This document shows, piece by piece, positions 42,194 to 50,121 of a stretch of 64,000 bases of DNA (positions within the stretch are counted from its first letter, which is position 1; each line of letters begins with the position of its first letter). The position numbers and the translations under genes are program-made. Location: assembly GCA_035696365.1 (NCBI GenBank), contig DASRQS010000131.1, positions 1 through 64,000 on the forward strand, read 5' to 3'. Under the pieces are notes generated by a model. That model was not told the DNA's origin and did not search any database. It saw only the letters and a list, made by a program, of their open reading frames with translations. The DNA is from JALYLC01 sp035696365 (lineage in GTDB: Bacteria > Actinomycetota > Thermoleophilia > Gaiellales > JALYLC01).

Positions 42194-42591
42194 TGAGCGG
42201 CATCGCCAGCCCCTTCCGCACCTGGAACGACGTCCCGGCGAGCGAGTTCCACCCGGGGGTGTATCTGCGCGCCATCGGTGGCGAGCAGGTCTGCATCTGC
42301 AAAGCCACGTACGAGCCCGGGAAGCAGGTGCCGCTGCACACGCACGAGCACACCGAGCAGGTCATGGTGATCCTCGAGGGCGAGGTCACGATGACCATCG
42401 CGGGCGAGACGAAGACGCTCAGGCAGGGCGACGTGGTCGTCGTCAACCGGGGCGTCGAGCACTCGCTGATCTCGGAGCCCGGCGTGACCTTCCTCGAGGC
42501 GCTCGCGCCCGTGCCACTCGATCACATCCCCGATCGCGAGCGCGATCTCGTGCTCGGGCCCGACGGAGGCGCGACGCACGTCGAGAAGTAG
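42193..42591 (+). CDS. Cupin domain protein
   Basis: 132 residues with a single cupin barrel: motif 1 LHTHEHTEQVMVILEGEVTM and motif 2 GDVVVVNRGVEHSL. Three histidines and a glutamate can hold a metal. Start codon overlaps the hydroxylase stop by one base. Probably a small dioxygenase, isomerase or sensor acting on the hydroxylated product; function cannot be specified. Confidence 0.88.
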   Translation: MSGIASPFRTWNDVPASEFHPGVYLRAIGGEQVCICKATYEPGKQVPLHTHEHTEQVMVILEGEVTMTIAGETKTLRQGDVVVVNRGVEHSLISEPGVTFLEALAPVPLDHIPDRERDLVLGPDGGATHVEK

Positions 42592-42627
42592 TCGCAGGCG
42601 TCGCGCGGATCCGGGCATCCGGGCGAC

Positions 42628-43374
42628 GTGAACGGGTGGATCGCGATCGTCGTGGTCGCGCTTCTGCTCGCGGTCGCGCTGCAGGCGGCCACCGGCTTCG
42701 GCTTCGCTCTGCTCGCCGGGCCGTCGCTGTACGCCGTGATGACGCCCACGCACGCGGTGGCGCTGCTGCTGATCCTCGGGCTGTGCGTCAACGTGCTCGT
42801 GCTGGCCGGTGAGCGCCGGCGGCTCGCGGTCGACTGGCGCGGGCTCGTGCCCGCCATGCTGGCAGCGCTGCCGGGCCTGCCGATCGGCGCGCTGCTCGTG
42901 CGCGCCCTCCCCCCCGACGCGTTACGCATCGCCATCGGCGTCATCGTCTGCTCGCTGGTGGCAGACCGGCTGCTGCGGCGGGCGCCCGCGGGAAGGCCGC
43001 CACCTGGCCGGGCGACGGCGGCGGTCGCCGGATTCGCGGCGGGCGTCCTGACGACGTCGACGACCACCAACGGCCCGCCGCTCGCGCTCTGGCTGGGAGG
43101 CCGCGGACTCTCGCCGGCCGTCGTGCGCGACACCGTCTCGGCGGCGTTCCTGTTCCTCGACCTGGTCGGCGTCGGCGTCGTCCTCGCCGTCGTCGGCCCG
43201 CACCGAGCGCTCGCCGAGGCCGTCTGGCTCCCGGCGCTGATCCCCGTCGTGCTGGTGGGCCACCTCGCCGGCAGCTGGGTCTTCCGCCGCCTGCCGCCCC
43301 ACCGCTACGACCAGCTGCTCCTGGTCGCAGTGGCCGCCGCGGGTGCGGTCAGCATCGCGACCGGCCTGCGCTGA
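42628..43374 (+). CDS. TauE/SafE family membrane transporter
   Basis: 248 residues with about eight hydrophobic helices arranged in two repeats. Signature pieces are LQAATGFGFALLAGPSLY and TTNGPPLALWLGGRGLSP. The family exports sulfite, sulfonates or organic acids. GTG start, 36 bases after the cupin gene, so likely in the same operon. Its end is 3 bases from the palindrome at 43378. Confidence 0.88.
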   Translation: MNGWIAIVVVALLLAVALQAATGFGFALLAGPSLYAVMTPTHAVALLLILGLCVNVLVLAGERRRLAVDWRGLVPAMLAALPGLPIGALLVRALPPDALRIAIGVIVCSLVADRLLRRAPAGRPPPGRATAAVAGFAAGVLTTSTTTNGPPLALWLGGRGLSPAVVRDTVSAAFLFLDLVGVGVVLAVVGPHRALAEAVWLPALIPVVLVGHLAGSWVFRRLPPHRYDQLLLVAVAAAGAVSIATGLR

Positions 43375-43377
43375 CGC

Positions 43378-43410
43378 TGCACAAACCGGGGTCTCACCCC
43401 AATTCGTGCA
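43378..43410. repeat. REP-like palindrome, diverged copy
   Basis: 33-base imperfect palindrome (outer TGCAC/GTGCA, inner GGGGT-CTC-ACCCC) filling the gap between two convergent genes. It belongs by its core to the same family as 10561-10615 and may end transcription from both sides. Confidence 0.7.
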
Positions 43411-43419
43411 CGGGCGGGC

Positions 43420-45654
43420 TCAGGCCAGCGTGACGTCTACCGCCGCCGCGCCGGGCTCGATCGCCTCGGTCTCGCGGCGGTGCAGCAGCGTAGTGCGCAC
43501 GATCAGCTTGGCGCGGGCGAAGTTGTCCAGCACGAGCGGCACGGGGCTGGCCCGGCCGCCGTTGGCGTAGCGCGCCGCGTTGCGGCCGATCTGCCGGTAC
43601 GAGTCCGGACGCAGCAGCGGCGCCATGCCGAACAGCTCGAGGTTGTCGAGTGGCTGCAGATCGGCCCGGTGAATCACAGCCGTGCCCTTCGACTGCAGGC
43701 CGATGGCGATGCCCGAGCCGGCCAGTTGCGCGCCGTCGTGAGCGATGAAGGCGACGTCGGAGGTGCGCCCCACGCGGATGACCCGGTAGCGCACTCCCTC
43801 CTCCTCGATGCCGGCGCAGATCTGGCGGAGCACCTCCTCGTGCGGGATCCCGCCGATCGTCTCGCGCAGCGCCCGGCCGAAGGCCGGGCCCACGGCGACG
43901 ACGACCTCGTCCGGCGCCCCGCCGCGCACCGAGGCGCCCAGCACGCGCAGAAGGCCAGGCCCGCCGGTCTCGTCGACGATGCCGACGCCCGCGGGGTCGA
44001 GCTCGTGCGGGAGCGCCTGCAGCAGCGCCCAGCGCTCCCCCTCCAGGCGGTAGCCCGTGCCCGGGCCGCGGTAGTCGTTGGGATCGTTGACGGCCGAGTG
44101 CACGGCCCCGGCCGCGTCGATCACGGCGGAGGTCTGCAGGTAGTCGGCCGAGACCCGCTGGCGCTGCATGCCGACGACGCGCTCGGCCACCTCGGTGAAG
44201 CCGCGCCGGTCGAGCGCAAGGGCGACGTCGGCGGCCGTGATGCGCTCCGCCAGCACGCGATCGGCCGCCAGCACGTCCTCGGCGCGGTCGCGATCGGGCA
44301 GGTCGTGGCTCGAGTGAGCCGTGGTCGACGCCGCGACCTCCTCGTTGGTCACCGGCGGGAAGCCGAGCTCGTCGAAGACCGCCTGGATCGCGCGCGCGGC
44401 GCGCTCGCGGACGGCCAGCACGGCATCCTCGCCGGCCGGCTCGATGCCGGCGTCGACCTGCCAGTCGCGCTGCAGCGTCATCCACTCGTCGAGGTCGTCG
44501 GCGTCGTAGTTGCCGCCGCCGAAGGTGTTGTCGTGCCGCGGCATCACGCTGTAGCCGGACGTGACGAAGTCCGTGCCGGGAAGGAACTGGCCCATCAGCT
44601 TGGCGGCGCGCCGCGTGGGGGAGTGCGAGGCGATCGCGTCGTTGCCGGACGCGACCTCCAGATCGAGCCAGGCCGCGATCAGGTTCTCTGCCAGGATCGC
44701 CCGCGTGCCGCCGGGCAGGCTCATCGTCAGGGCAACGCACGAGATGGCCCCGTTCTGCACTCCCTGGGACCCGCACGCGCGCACGAGGCTGAGACAGCGC
44801 GCCTCGAGCGCGAGCATCGAGCAGCCTTCGCTGTGGCCCATCAGAGCCTCCGAGCCGGTGCCCGAGGTGAAGCGAACCTTGACGCCGCGGCTGGCGTAGG
44901 CCGAGGCCAGGAACGCCTTCGACCAGGGTGTGTCGTCACCGTCCTCGAAGGCCTTGTCGGTGCCGTACACCGAGAGCGTCTCGGCGTAGGTCACGAGGCC
45001 CTGGATCGCGAGGCGCAGGTTGAGCCGCTCCTCGACCGCGCACTGCGTCATCACGCCCGAGCGACCCGTCTGCGAGCCGACGAGCAGCGCGATCGCGTTG
45101 AGCGGGGCGTAGCGCGAGACGCCGACGGTCGTCTCGCATTCGGCGAAGCCGCGCAGGGCCGCCTCGGCCGCATCGGCGGCCAGCAGCGCCGGGTTCTCCT
45201 TGAGATTCGTCACGTGCGCCTGGTTGGCAGGCGCGCGCCGGGCGCGCAGCCGCTTGAGCGCGAACATCATCTCGACCGGGTCGAGCAAGCCGGCGACGCG
45301 CGCGAGCCTGGCCGGCGTGAGGCCGCGCGCGAGCCGCACGAGCTCGCTGCGCGGTACGTCGACGTCGACCAGCCGCCGGGCCAGCTCGGCGTCGGGGAGC
45401 GCCATCGCCTCGGGCGCGACCTCGAGGTCGATGCCGTGCGCGGCGATGAAGCGATCGAGGGCGTCGAAGTGCTCGCGCGGCTTGCCGTCGAGCTCGGCGA
45501 CCACGCCGTCGGCGATCACGAGCGACGGCACCGGGTCGCCCGGGCCGTTCATCGCCACGAGGCCGAGCGATGGCTCCGGGCGGATCAGCGTCTCGCGCCG
45601 GAGCGGCGCCGCGGCGCGCACGCGGAAGCGCTCGCTGCGGTGCTCGTCGCTCAC
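43420..45654 (-). CDS. B12-dependent diol/glycerol dehydratase, fused large and medium subunits
   Basis: 744 residues. Residues 1-550 match the large subunit (PduC/DhaB). NQAHVTNLKENP holds active-site Gln and His, ECETTVGVSRYAPLNAIALL follows, GVQNGAISC and ASGNDAIASHS carry substrate residues, and SGYSVMP the last serine, all as in the Klebsiella diol dehydratase. Residues about 575-735 match the medium subunit (VGPAFGRALRETIGGIPHEE; AGSGIAIGLQSKGT). The enzyme removes water from 1,2-diols or glycerol with adenosylcobalamin. The two subunits are separate proteins in enterobacteria. The stop of the small subunit gene overlaps its start. Confidence 0.93.
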   Translation of the reverse strand: MSDEHRSERFRVRAAAPLRRETLIRPEPSLGLVAMNGPGDPVPSLVIADGVVAELDGKPREHFDALDRFIAAHGIDLEVAPEAMALPDAELARRLVDVDVPRSELVRLARGLTPARLARVAGLLDPVEMMFALKRLRARRAPANQAHVTNLKENPALLAADAAEAALRGFAECETTVGVSRYAPLNAIALLVGSQTGRSGVMTQCAVEERLNLRLAIQGLVTYAETLSVYGTDKAFEDGDDTPWSKAFLASAYASRGVKVRFTSGTGSEALMGHSEGCSMLALEARCLSLVRACGSQGVQNGAISCVALTMSLPGGTRAILAENLIAAWLDLEVASGNDAIASHSPTRRAAKLMGQFLPGTDFVTSGYSVMPRHDNTFGGGNYDADDLDEWMTLQRDWQVDAGIEPAGEDAVLAVRERAARAIQAVFDELGFPPVTNEEVAASTTAHSSHDLPDRDRAEDVLAADRVLAERITAADVALALDRRGFTEVAERVVGMQRQRVSADYLQTSAVIDAAGAVHSAVNDPNDYRGPGTGYRLEGERWALLQALPHELDPAGVGIVDETGGPGLLRVLGASVRGGAPDEVVVAVGPAFGRALRETIGGIPHEEVLRQICAGIEEEGVRYRVIRVGRTSDVAFIAHDGAQLAGSGIAIGLQSKGTAVIHRADLQPLDNLELFGMAPLLRPDSYRQIGRNAARYANGGRASPVPLVLDNFARAKLIVRTTLLHRRETEAIEPGAAAVDVTLA

Positions 45655-46070
45655 CCGGGAGCCCTCAGCAGGCCGCGCTCGGCCATCACGGTCGCTGCCT
45701 CGCGGACGAAGGCAGCGCAGCGCGGTGCGGCGACGTCGCCGAGGTGCTGCGCCAGCACGTCCAGCTCGGCGGCCGTGGCGCGGCGTGGCCTCAGCGCGGT
45801 ATAGACGGCGAGCACCTCGTCGTCGGGGAGCGCGGCGAGCTCGGCCGCGCGCTCGAGGTTCTCGGCCAGCTGCTCCCGGCCGGCGGCGCGCGCGATCGCC
45901 GCCTGCCGGAGCAGCGTCTCGGGCGTTGCGCGCAGCTCGTCGGGCGACACGCGGCCGGAGCGCAGGCCGTCGAGGGTGACCTCCGCAAGCGGCGTGCCAG
46001 CAGGCGTCGTGACGAGCTCGGGGCGCCGCTCGCCGAGCGGATAGTCGAGCAGCGGATCCACCTGGCTCAT
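45651..46070 (-). CDS. Diol dehydratase small subunit (PduE-like)
   Basis: 139 residues. It begins VDPLLDYPLGERRPELV, the family motif, and continues GRVSPDELRATPETLLRQA with the usual helical C-terminus. First gene of the dehydratase operon, ATGA overlap with the fused subunit. TACGGT lies 6 bases before the ATG, so the mRNA would be leaderless. No reactivating factor (PduGH/DdrAB-like) or microcompartment shell gene is found in the window. Confidence 0.93.
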   Translation of the reverse strand: MSQVDPLLDYPLGERRPELVTTPAGTPLAEVTLDGLRSGRVSPDELRATPETLLRQAAIARAAGREQLAENLERAAELAALPDDEVLAVYTALRPRRATAAELDVLAQHLGDVAAPRCAAFVREAATVMAERGLLRAPG

Positions 46071-46076
46071 GCCGTG

Positions 46077-46082
46077 ACCGTA
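46077..46082 (-). promoter_or_regulatory. -10 element TACGGT (minus strand), leaderless promoter
   Basis: TACGGT on the minus strand, 6 bases before ATG 46070 of the dehydratase small subunit. Confidence 0.45.
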
Positions 46083-46132
46083 GCGAAGCGCACGAGCGGG
46101 GAGCAACAGCGCGGAGGCACGCGGGCGGCTGC

Positions 46133-46138
46133 TATACA
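46133..46138 (+). promoter_or_regulatory. -10 element TATACA, leaderless promoter
   Basis: TATACA ends 8 bases before ATG 46147; last base off TANNNT consensus. Confidence 0.4.
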
Positions 46139-46146
46139 CGCTGCCA

Positions 46147-46890
46147 ATGACAAACATGGACTTCGAGGGGCGCATCGCCCTCATCACGGGCGGGGCAAGC
46201 GGCATCGGTGCGGCGAGCGCACGCCGCATCCAGGCGGGCGGGGGTCGCGTCGCGATCCTCGATCTCGACCCCGCGCGCGTGCAGCACACCGCGACGGAGC
46301 TGGGCGGTGCGCTCGGCATCGCCGGCGACGTCACGAGCTCGACCGAGCTCGACGCGGCCGTGGCGCGTGTCGAGAGCGAGCTGGGCGGCCTCGACGTGCT
46401 CGTCTGCTCGGCTGGTATCTCGGGAGCCTCGCTGCGCACCGTCGACGTGTCAGATGCGGAGTGGGAGCGGGTGCTGGCGGTCAACACCAACGGCGTCTTC
46501 TATGCCAACCGCGCGGCTCTGCCCGGGATGGTCTCGCGCGGCTATGGCCGCATCGTCAACCTGGCCTCGGTCGCTGGCAAGGAGGGCAACCCCATGGCGG
46601 CCGCCTATTCGGCCGCCAAGGCCGCGGTCATCGGCCTCACGAAGGCGATCGGCAAGGACGTCGCGACGACGGGCGTGCTCGTCAACTGCGTCACGCCCTC
46701 GCCGGTGGAGACGCCGATGCTCGGCGACATCAGCCAGGAGCACATCGACTACATGCTCGCGCGCGTGCCGATGGGCCGACTGGCCCGAGCGGACGAGGTC
46801 GCCGAGCTGATCGCGTATCTGGCCAGCGACCGCATGACCTTCTCCACGGGCGCCGCGTTCGACCACTCGGGCGGCAGGCTCACGTACTGA
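46147..46890 (+). CDS. SDR family oxidoreductase (FabG-like)
   Basis: 247 residues. Cofactor loop TGGASGIGAASARRI, structural NSAG-equivalent CSAGISG, active-site serine in NLASVAGKEG and Tyr-Lys in AAYSAAKAAVIGL. ILDLDP after beta2 suggests NAD. Divergent from the diol dehydratase and followed by an FAH-family enzyme with a one-base overlap, so it may oxidise a sugar acid or an alcohol in the same pathway. Confidence 0.9.
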   Translation: MTNMDFEGRIALITGGASGIGAASARRIQAGGGRVAILDLDPARVQHTATELGGALGIAGDVTSSTELDAAVARVESELGGLDVLVCSAGISGASLRTVDVSDAEWERVLAVNTNGVFYANRAALPGMVSRGYGRIVNLASVAGKEGNPMAAAYSAAKAAVIGLTKAIGKDVATTGVLVNCVTPSPVETPMLGDISQEHIDYMLARVPMGRLARADEVAELIAYLASDRMTFSTGAAFDHSGGRLTY

Positions 46891-47768
46891 TGGGCGCGTT
46901 CGTCCCACGCGGCTGGCGGCTCGTGCGACTCGGCGGAGCTGCGGGCACCCGTCTCGGTGCGGTCGGCCCTGCTGCGCCGGCCATCGTGCGCGAGCTGCGA
47001 GAGCTCGACCCGCTCGCCGCTCTCCGACGAGGCCTCGCGCGCTGTGCTGCAAAGGCCGTGGCCGAGTACGTGGCCGACGATCCCGCCACGCTTGCCCCGC
47101 TGCCGCTGCTCCTGCCGCTACTCCCCGGCGAGATCTGGGCCGCGGGCGTGACGTACGAGCGCAGCCGCCACGCGCGCATCGAGGAGAGCGAATCGTCCGC
47201 CGACGTCTACGCGCGCGTCTACGACGCCGAGCGCCCGGAGCTGTTCCTGAAGGACGCCGCCTGCCGCCGCACGGTCGGCCCGGGCGAGCCCGTCGCCGTG
47301 CGCAGCGAGTCGCGCTGGACGGTGCCCGAGCCCGAGCTGGGCCTCGTGCTCGACAGCGACGGCTCCATCCTGGCCGTGACCGCCGGGAACGACCTCACGG
47401 CGCGCGACATCGAGGCCGAGAACCCGCTCTACCTGCCGCAGGCGAAGCTCTTCACGGCCTGCTGCTCCCTCGGCCCCGCGGTGCTGGTGCCCGACGATCC
47501 CAGCGCGCCCTACGCGATCTCCGTGCGCATCTGGAACGCCGAGGGCGCCCTCGTCAACGAGGACGCGACGAGCACGGCGTCGATGCACCGCAGCGTCGAG
47601 GAACTGGCCTCCTGGTGCGTGCGCGAGAACCCCGTGCCGGCCGGCTCCGTGCTGCTCACCGGCACCGGCGTGGTGCCGCCCGACGACGTCGCCCTCGCGC
47701 CCGGCTACCGCGTCGAGGTCGAGGTCGAGGGCATCGGCGTGCTCGCGAACCCCGTGCGCGCGGCGTAG
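46890..47768 (+). CDS. Fumarylacetoacetate hydrolase family enzyme (2-keto-3-deoxy-sugar acid dehydratase-like)
   Basis: 292 residues. Metal-site glutamates lie in TVPEPELGLVLDSDG, with the preceding AGVTYERSRHARIEES and YLPQAKLFTACCSLGPA. This combination resembles 2-dehydro-3-deoxy-D-arabinonate dehydratases rather than true fumarylacetoacetases. The start codon overlaps the SDR stop (TGATG). With the SDR it may form the oxidation and dehydration steps of a pentose or sugar-acid route; the substrate is inferred. Confidence 0.87.
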   Translation: MGAFVPRGWRLVRLGGAAGTRLGAVGPAAPAIVRELRELDPLAALRRGLARCAAKAVAEYVADDPATLAPLPLLLPLLPGEIWAAGVTYERSRHARIEESESSADVYARVYDAERPELFLKDAACRRTVGPGEPVAVRSESRWTVPEPELGLVLDSDGSILAVTAGNDLTARDIEAENPLYLPQAKLFTACCSLGPAVLVPDDPSAPYAISVRIWNAEGALVNEDATSTASMHRSVEELASWCVRENPVPAGSVLLTGTGVVPPDDVALAPGYRVEVEVEGIGVLANPVRAA

Positions 47769-47782
47769 AGCCGAGAGCCGAA

Positions 47783-47944
47783 GCGGGACACTCGGGGTCA
47801 GACCCCGAGTGTCCCGCGGGACATCAAGGGTCAGACCCCCAGTGTCCCGCTTCGCGGCGTCAGCCGGACGCTCAGCCCGGCGGGACATCAAGGGTCAGAC
47901 CCCGAGTGTCCCGCTTCGGGGGCGTCAGCCGGACGCTCAGCCCG
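47783..47944. repeat. Three REP-like palindromes in a tandem array
   Basis: Copy 1 (47783-47817) is a perfect 35-base palindrome GCGGGACACTCGGGGTC-A-..; copies 2 (47816-47850) and 3 (47880-47914) are imperfect variants with ACATCAAGGGTC arms. Copies 2 and 3 belong to a 64/65-base unit duplicated in tandem (47816-47879 and 47880-47944) that includes the last bases and stop of the RidA gene. The array lies between two convergent genes. Confidence 0.85.
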
Positions 47945-48326
47945 ACGGCAGCACGGCGACGGCTTCGATCTCGACCTTCATGCCCGGCACCGGGAGCTCC
48001 TTGACACCGACGAGCGTGCTGGCAGGGCGTGCGTCTCCGAAGAAGGCCTGGCGCAGCGGGTTGATCAGCGGTCGGTCGTCGACGTCCGTGAGGTAGACGT
48101 TGACCTTGACGACGTCCTGCGGCGTGCAGCCCGCGGCCGCGAGGATGGCGCCGAGATTCTTCAGCACCTGTGCGCACTGGGCAACCGTGTCGTCGCCGCC
48201 GACCAGGTCGCCGTTCTCATCGGTGGCGGGACAGCCGGAGACGAACAGCAGGCCGTTCGCCTCCACGGCGTCGCAGTAGTGGCTGATCGGCTCGGCCACG
48301 CCGGGCGCTCGGATCTCGCGACGCAT
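47937..48326 (-). CDS. RidA (YjgF/YER057c/UK114) family protein
   Basis: 129 residues. Family features: GLLFVSGCPATDENGDLVGG, QVLKNLGAILAAAGCTPQDVVKVNVYLTD region, and RPASTLVGVKELPVPGMKVE with the arginine that binds carboxylates. RidA hydrolyses reactive enamines/imines; relatives include 2-aminomuconate deaminase and RutC. AAGGAG precedes ATG. Last gene of the minus-strand operon. Its final codons are part of the tandem repeat. Confidence 0.92.
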   Translation of the reverse strand: MRREIRAPGVAEPISHYCDAVEANGLLFVSGCPATDENGDLVGGDDTVAQCAQVLKNLGAILAAAGCTPQDVVKVNVYLTDVDDRPLINPLRQAFFGDARPASTLVGVKELPVPGMKVEIEAVAVLPSG

Positions 48327-48347
48327 GCAACGGCTCCTTCGCGTGCT

Positions 48348-49439
48348 TCAGGGGGTGACGATGACGCGGCCGGGCTCTCCGGCCAGTGCGGCCTGGATCG
48401 CCTCCTCGGCACGCTCGAGGGGGAACGACGGCCCGACCAGCGGCGTCAGCAGGACGCGGCCCGCGGCGACGTCGGCGAGCAGGGACGGCAGCGCCTCGGA
48501 GGGATCGCCGGATCCGTAGACGGTTCCGGTCAGCAGCTTTTCGCGATTCGTGAACTCCGCCGGATCGAGGTCGAGGCGCGCGCCCGTGGGCGGCATGCCC
48601 ACGAGCGTTGCGCGGCCGCCGGGCCGCACGCTCGCCAGCGCCAGCGCCGCCGTGGCGGGAGACCCGACGGCCTCCAGAGCGCAATCGGCGCCGTCGGGGG
48701 CAAGGGCGGCCAGCAGCTCCGTCAGGTCTCCCGGATCGCAGTCGTGGGTCGCGCCGACCGCGCGTGCGAGCGAGCGGCGCGCGGGCAGCGGATCGACGGC
48801 GACGATCGCCGACGCCCCGCGCAGCCGCGCGCCCTGGACACAGAACTGCCCGACCCCTCCGGCTCCGATCACGATCACAACGTCGCTCGGGGTGACCTCG
48901 CGCGCGGCACCGATCCCCGTCAGCGCGGCGCAACCGAGCAGCGCCGCCTCGGCCGCGGGCAACTCGTGCGTGAGCTTGAGCACGCCACTCGCCGGCATCA
49001 CGACGCGCTCGGCGAGGGCGCCCACCGCGGTCATGCGGTAGACCGTCTCGCCCTCGAACGAGAGCCGCGTCGTACCGTCGGGCAGCGTGCCTGCGCCGAT
49101 CCCCGCGCGCAGTGGCAGGCAGGCCGAGGTGCGCCCAGCGAGGCACGGGCCGCACTCGCCGCAGGCGGGCGCCCAGGAGAGGACGACGGGATCGCCGACC
49201 GCGAGCCCGCAGACGTCCGAGCCGACCGCCTCGACCACGCCGGCTCCCTCGTGACCGAGCACCATCGGCCGCGGCCGCACCCACTCGCCCCTGACGACGT
49301 GCAGGTCGGAGCCGCAGATGCCGACGGCGTCGATGCGCACGAGCGCGTCGCCCGGCCCGGGCCCCTCGAGGTCGATCTCCCGCACGACGAGCGGGGCGCC
49401 CGGCGCCTGGAAGAGCGCCGCGCGCACCCGCGTCGTCAT
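48348..49439 (-). CDS. Zinc-dependent alcohol dehydrogenase (MDR superfamily)
   Basis: 363 residues. Catalytic zinc ligands in GICGSDLHVVRG and GHEGAGVVEAVG; structural zinc cysteines in CGECGPCLAGRTSAC, with one further upstream in the same lobe; NAD motif VIGAGGVGQFCVQGARL. Start is ATG 49439 rather than an earlier GTG. It oxidises a primary or secondary alcohol in the operon's pathway. Confidence 0.93.
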   Translation of the reverse strand: MTTRVRAALFQAPGAPLVVREIDLEGPGPGDALVRIDAVGICGSDLHVVRGEWVRPRPMVLGHEGAGVVEAVGSDVCGLAVGDPVVLSWAPACGECGPCLAGRTSACLPLRAGIGAGTLPDGTTRLSFEGETVYRMTAVGALAERVVMPASGVLKLTHELPAAEAALLGCAALTGIGAAREVTPSDVVIVIGAGGVGQFCVQGARLRGASAIVAVDPLPARRSLARAVGATHDCDPGDLTELLAALAPDGADCALEAVGSPATAALALASVRPGGRATLVGMPPTGARLDLDPAEFTNREKLLTGTVYGSGDPSEALPSLLADVAAGRVLLTPLVGPSFPLERAEEAIQAALAGEPGRVIVTP

Positions 49440-49450
49440 CGAAGGTCTCA

Positions 49451-49496
49451 CAGGATGAGCGCGGTGTTCGGAGGTCTCGAATCGCCTGCGGTCTGA
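49451..49496. repeat. 46-bp intergenic repeat, copy 2
   Basis: 40 of 46 bases equal to 16405-16450. It lies between the isochorismatase-like gene and the ADH gene. Confidence 0.7.
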
Positions 49497-49499
49497 AGG

Positions 49500-50111
49500 T
49501 CAGAGCTTCGCCGCGATCTCCGCGGAGGGCGCGATCTCGCAGATCCACGTGAGGGCGTAGCCGATGGCGGCGTTGTGCCACTCGTCGCTGATCGAGGAGG
49601 TGCCATCGTTGGCCACGATCACGCGGTAGCCCATGTCCGTGGCCTGCCGCGCCGTGCTCTCGACCGAGAAGTTCGTCCACGCTCCGGTGAGGATGAGCGT
49701 GTCGATCGCCATCGCGCGGAGGACGATGTCCGTCTCGGTACCGGCGAACGCGCTCGCGCGCTCCTTCTCGATCACGAGGTCGCCGTCCTTGGGCTCGAGC
49801 CCGGGCATGACCTCCATGCCACGCGTGCCGGCGTCGAAGCCCTCGCCCTCGTAGAGGCCGCGGAACATCGGGCTCATGCCGCCCTCGGGCCGCGCGCCCT
49901 TGGCCTTGCGGTGGTGGATGTGCAGCACGGGCGTGCCGCCCTTGCGCGCGGCGGAGAGCAGGGTCTTGATGTTCTCGACCACGTTCTGCTTGGCGGCGTG
50001 CTCGGGCGCGCCGGAATCCTTCGAGGCGCCGTCGTCGGCGACGACGTCGCGGTGCATGTCGAGCACCATCAAGACGGTGCGCTTGGGATCGATTGCTCCG
50101 AGCTCTGGCAT
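49500..50111 (-). CDS. Isochorismatase-like hydrolase with Cys-to-Ser change
   Basis: 203 residues of the cysteine-hydrolase fold. The first aspartate is in VLMVLDMHRDVV and the lysine region is DLVIEKERASAFAG. The nucleophile segment reads LTGAWTNFSVESTARQATD, with serine where amidases of this family have cysteine (NVCVESTAR). It is thus unlikely to be a normal nicotinamidase or N-carbamoylsarcosine amidase; isochorismatase-like chemistry, which does not need the cysteine, or a changed activity is possible. GAGGAG precedes ATG. In an operon with SMP-30, tautomerase and RidA genes. Confidence 0.85.
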   Translation of the reverse strand: MPELGAIDPKRTVLMVLDMHRDVVADDGASKDSGAPEHAAKQNVVENIKTLLSAARKGGTPVLHIHHRKAKGARPEGGMSPMFRGLYEGEGFDAGTRGMEVMPGLEPKDGDLVIEKERASAFAGTETDIVLRAMAIDTLILTGAWTNFSVESTARQATDMGYRVIVANDGTSSISDEWHNAAIGYALTWICEIAPSAEIAAKL

Positions 50112-50121
50112 CTGTCACTCC

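Noticed and set aside
46071..46146. Possible cobalamin riboswitch before the B12-dependent dehydratase
   Set aside because: The gap is only 76 bases and contains two divergent leaderless -10 elements; too short for a B12 riboswitch.
47783..47944. CRISPR array
   Set aside because: Repeats are palindromic units in direct contact without spacers and only three copies.
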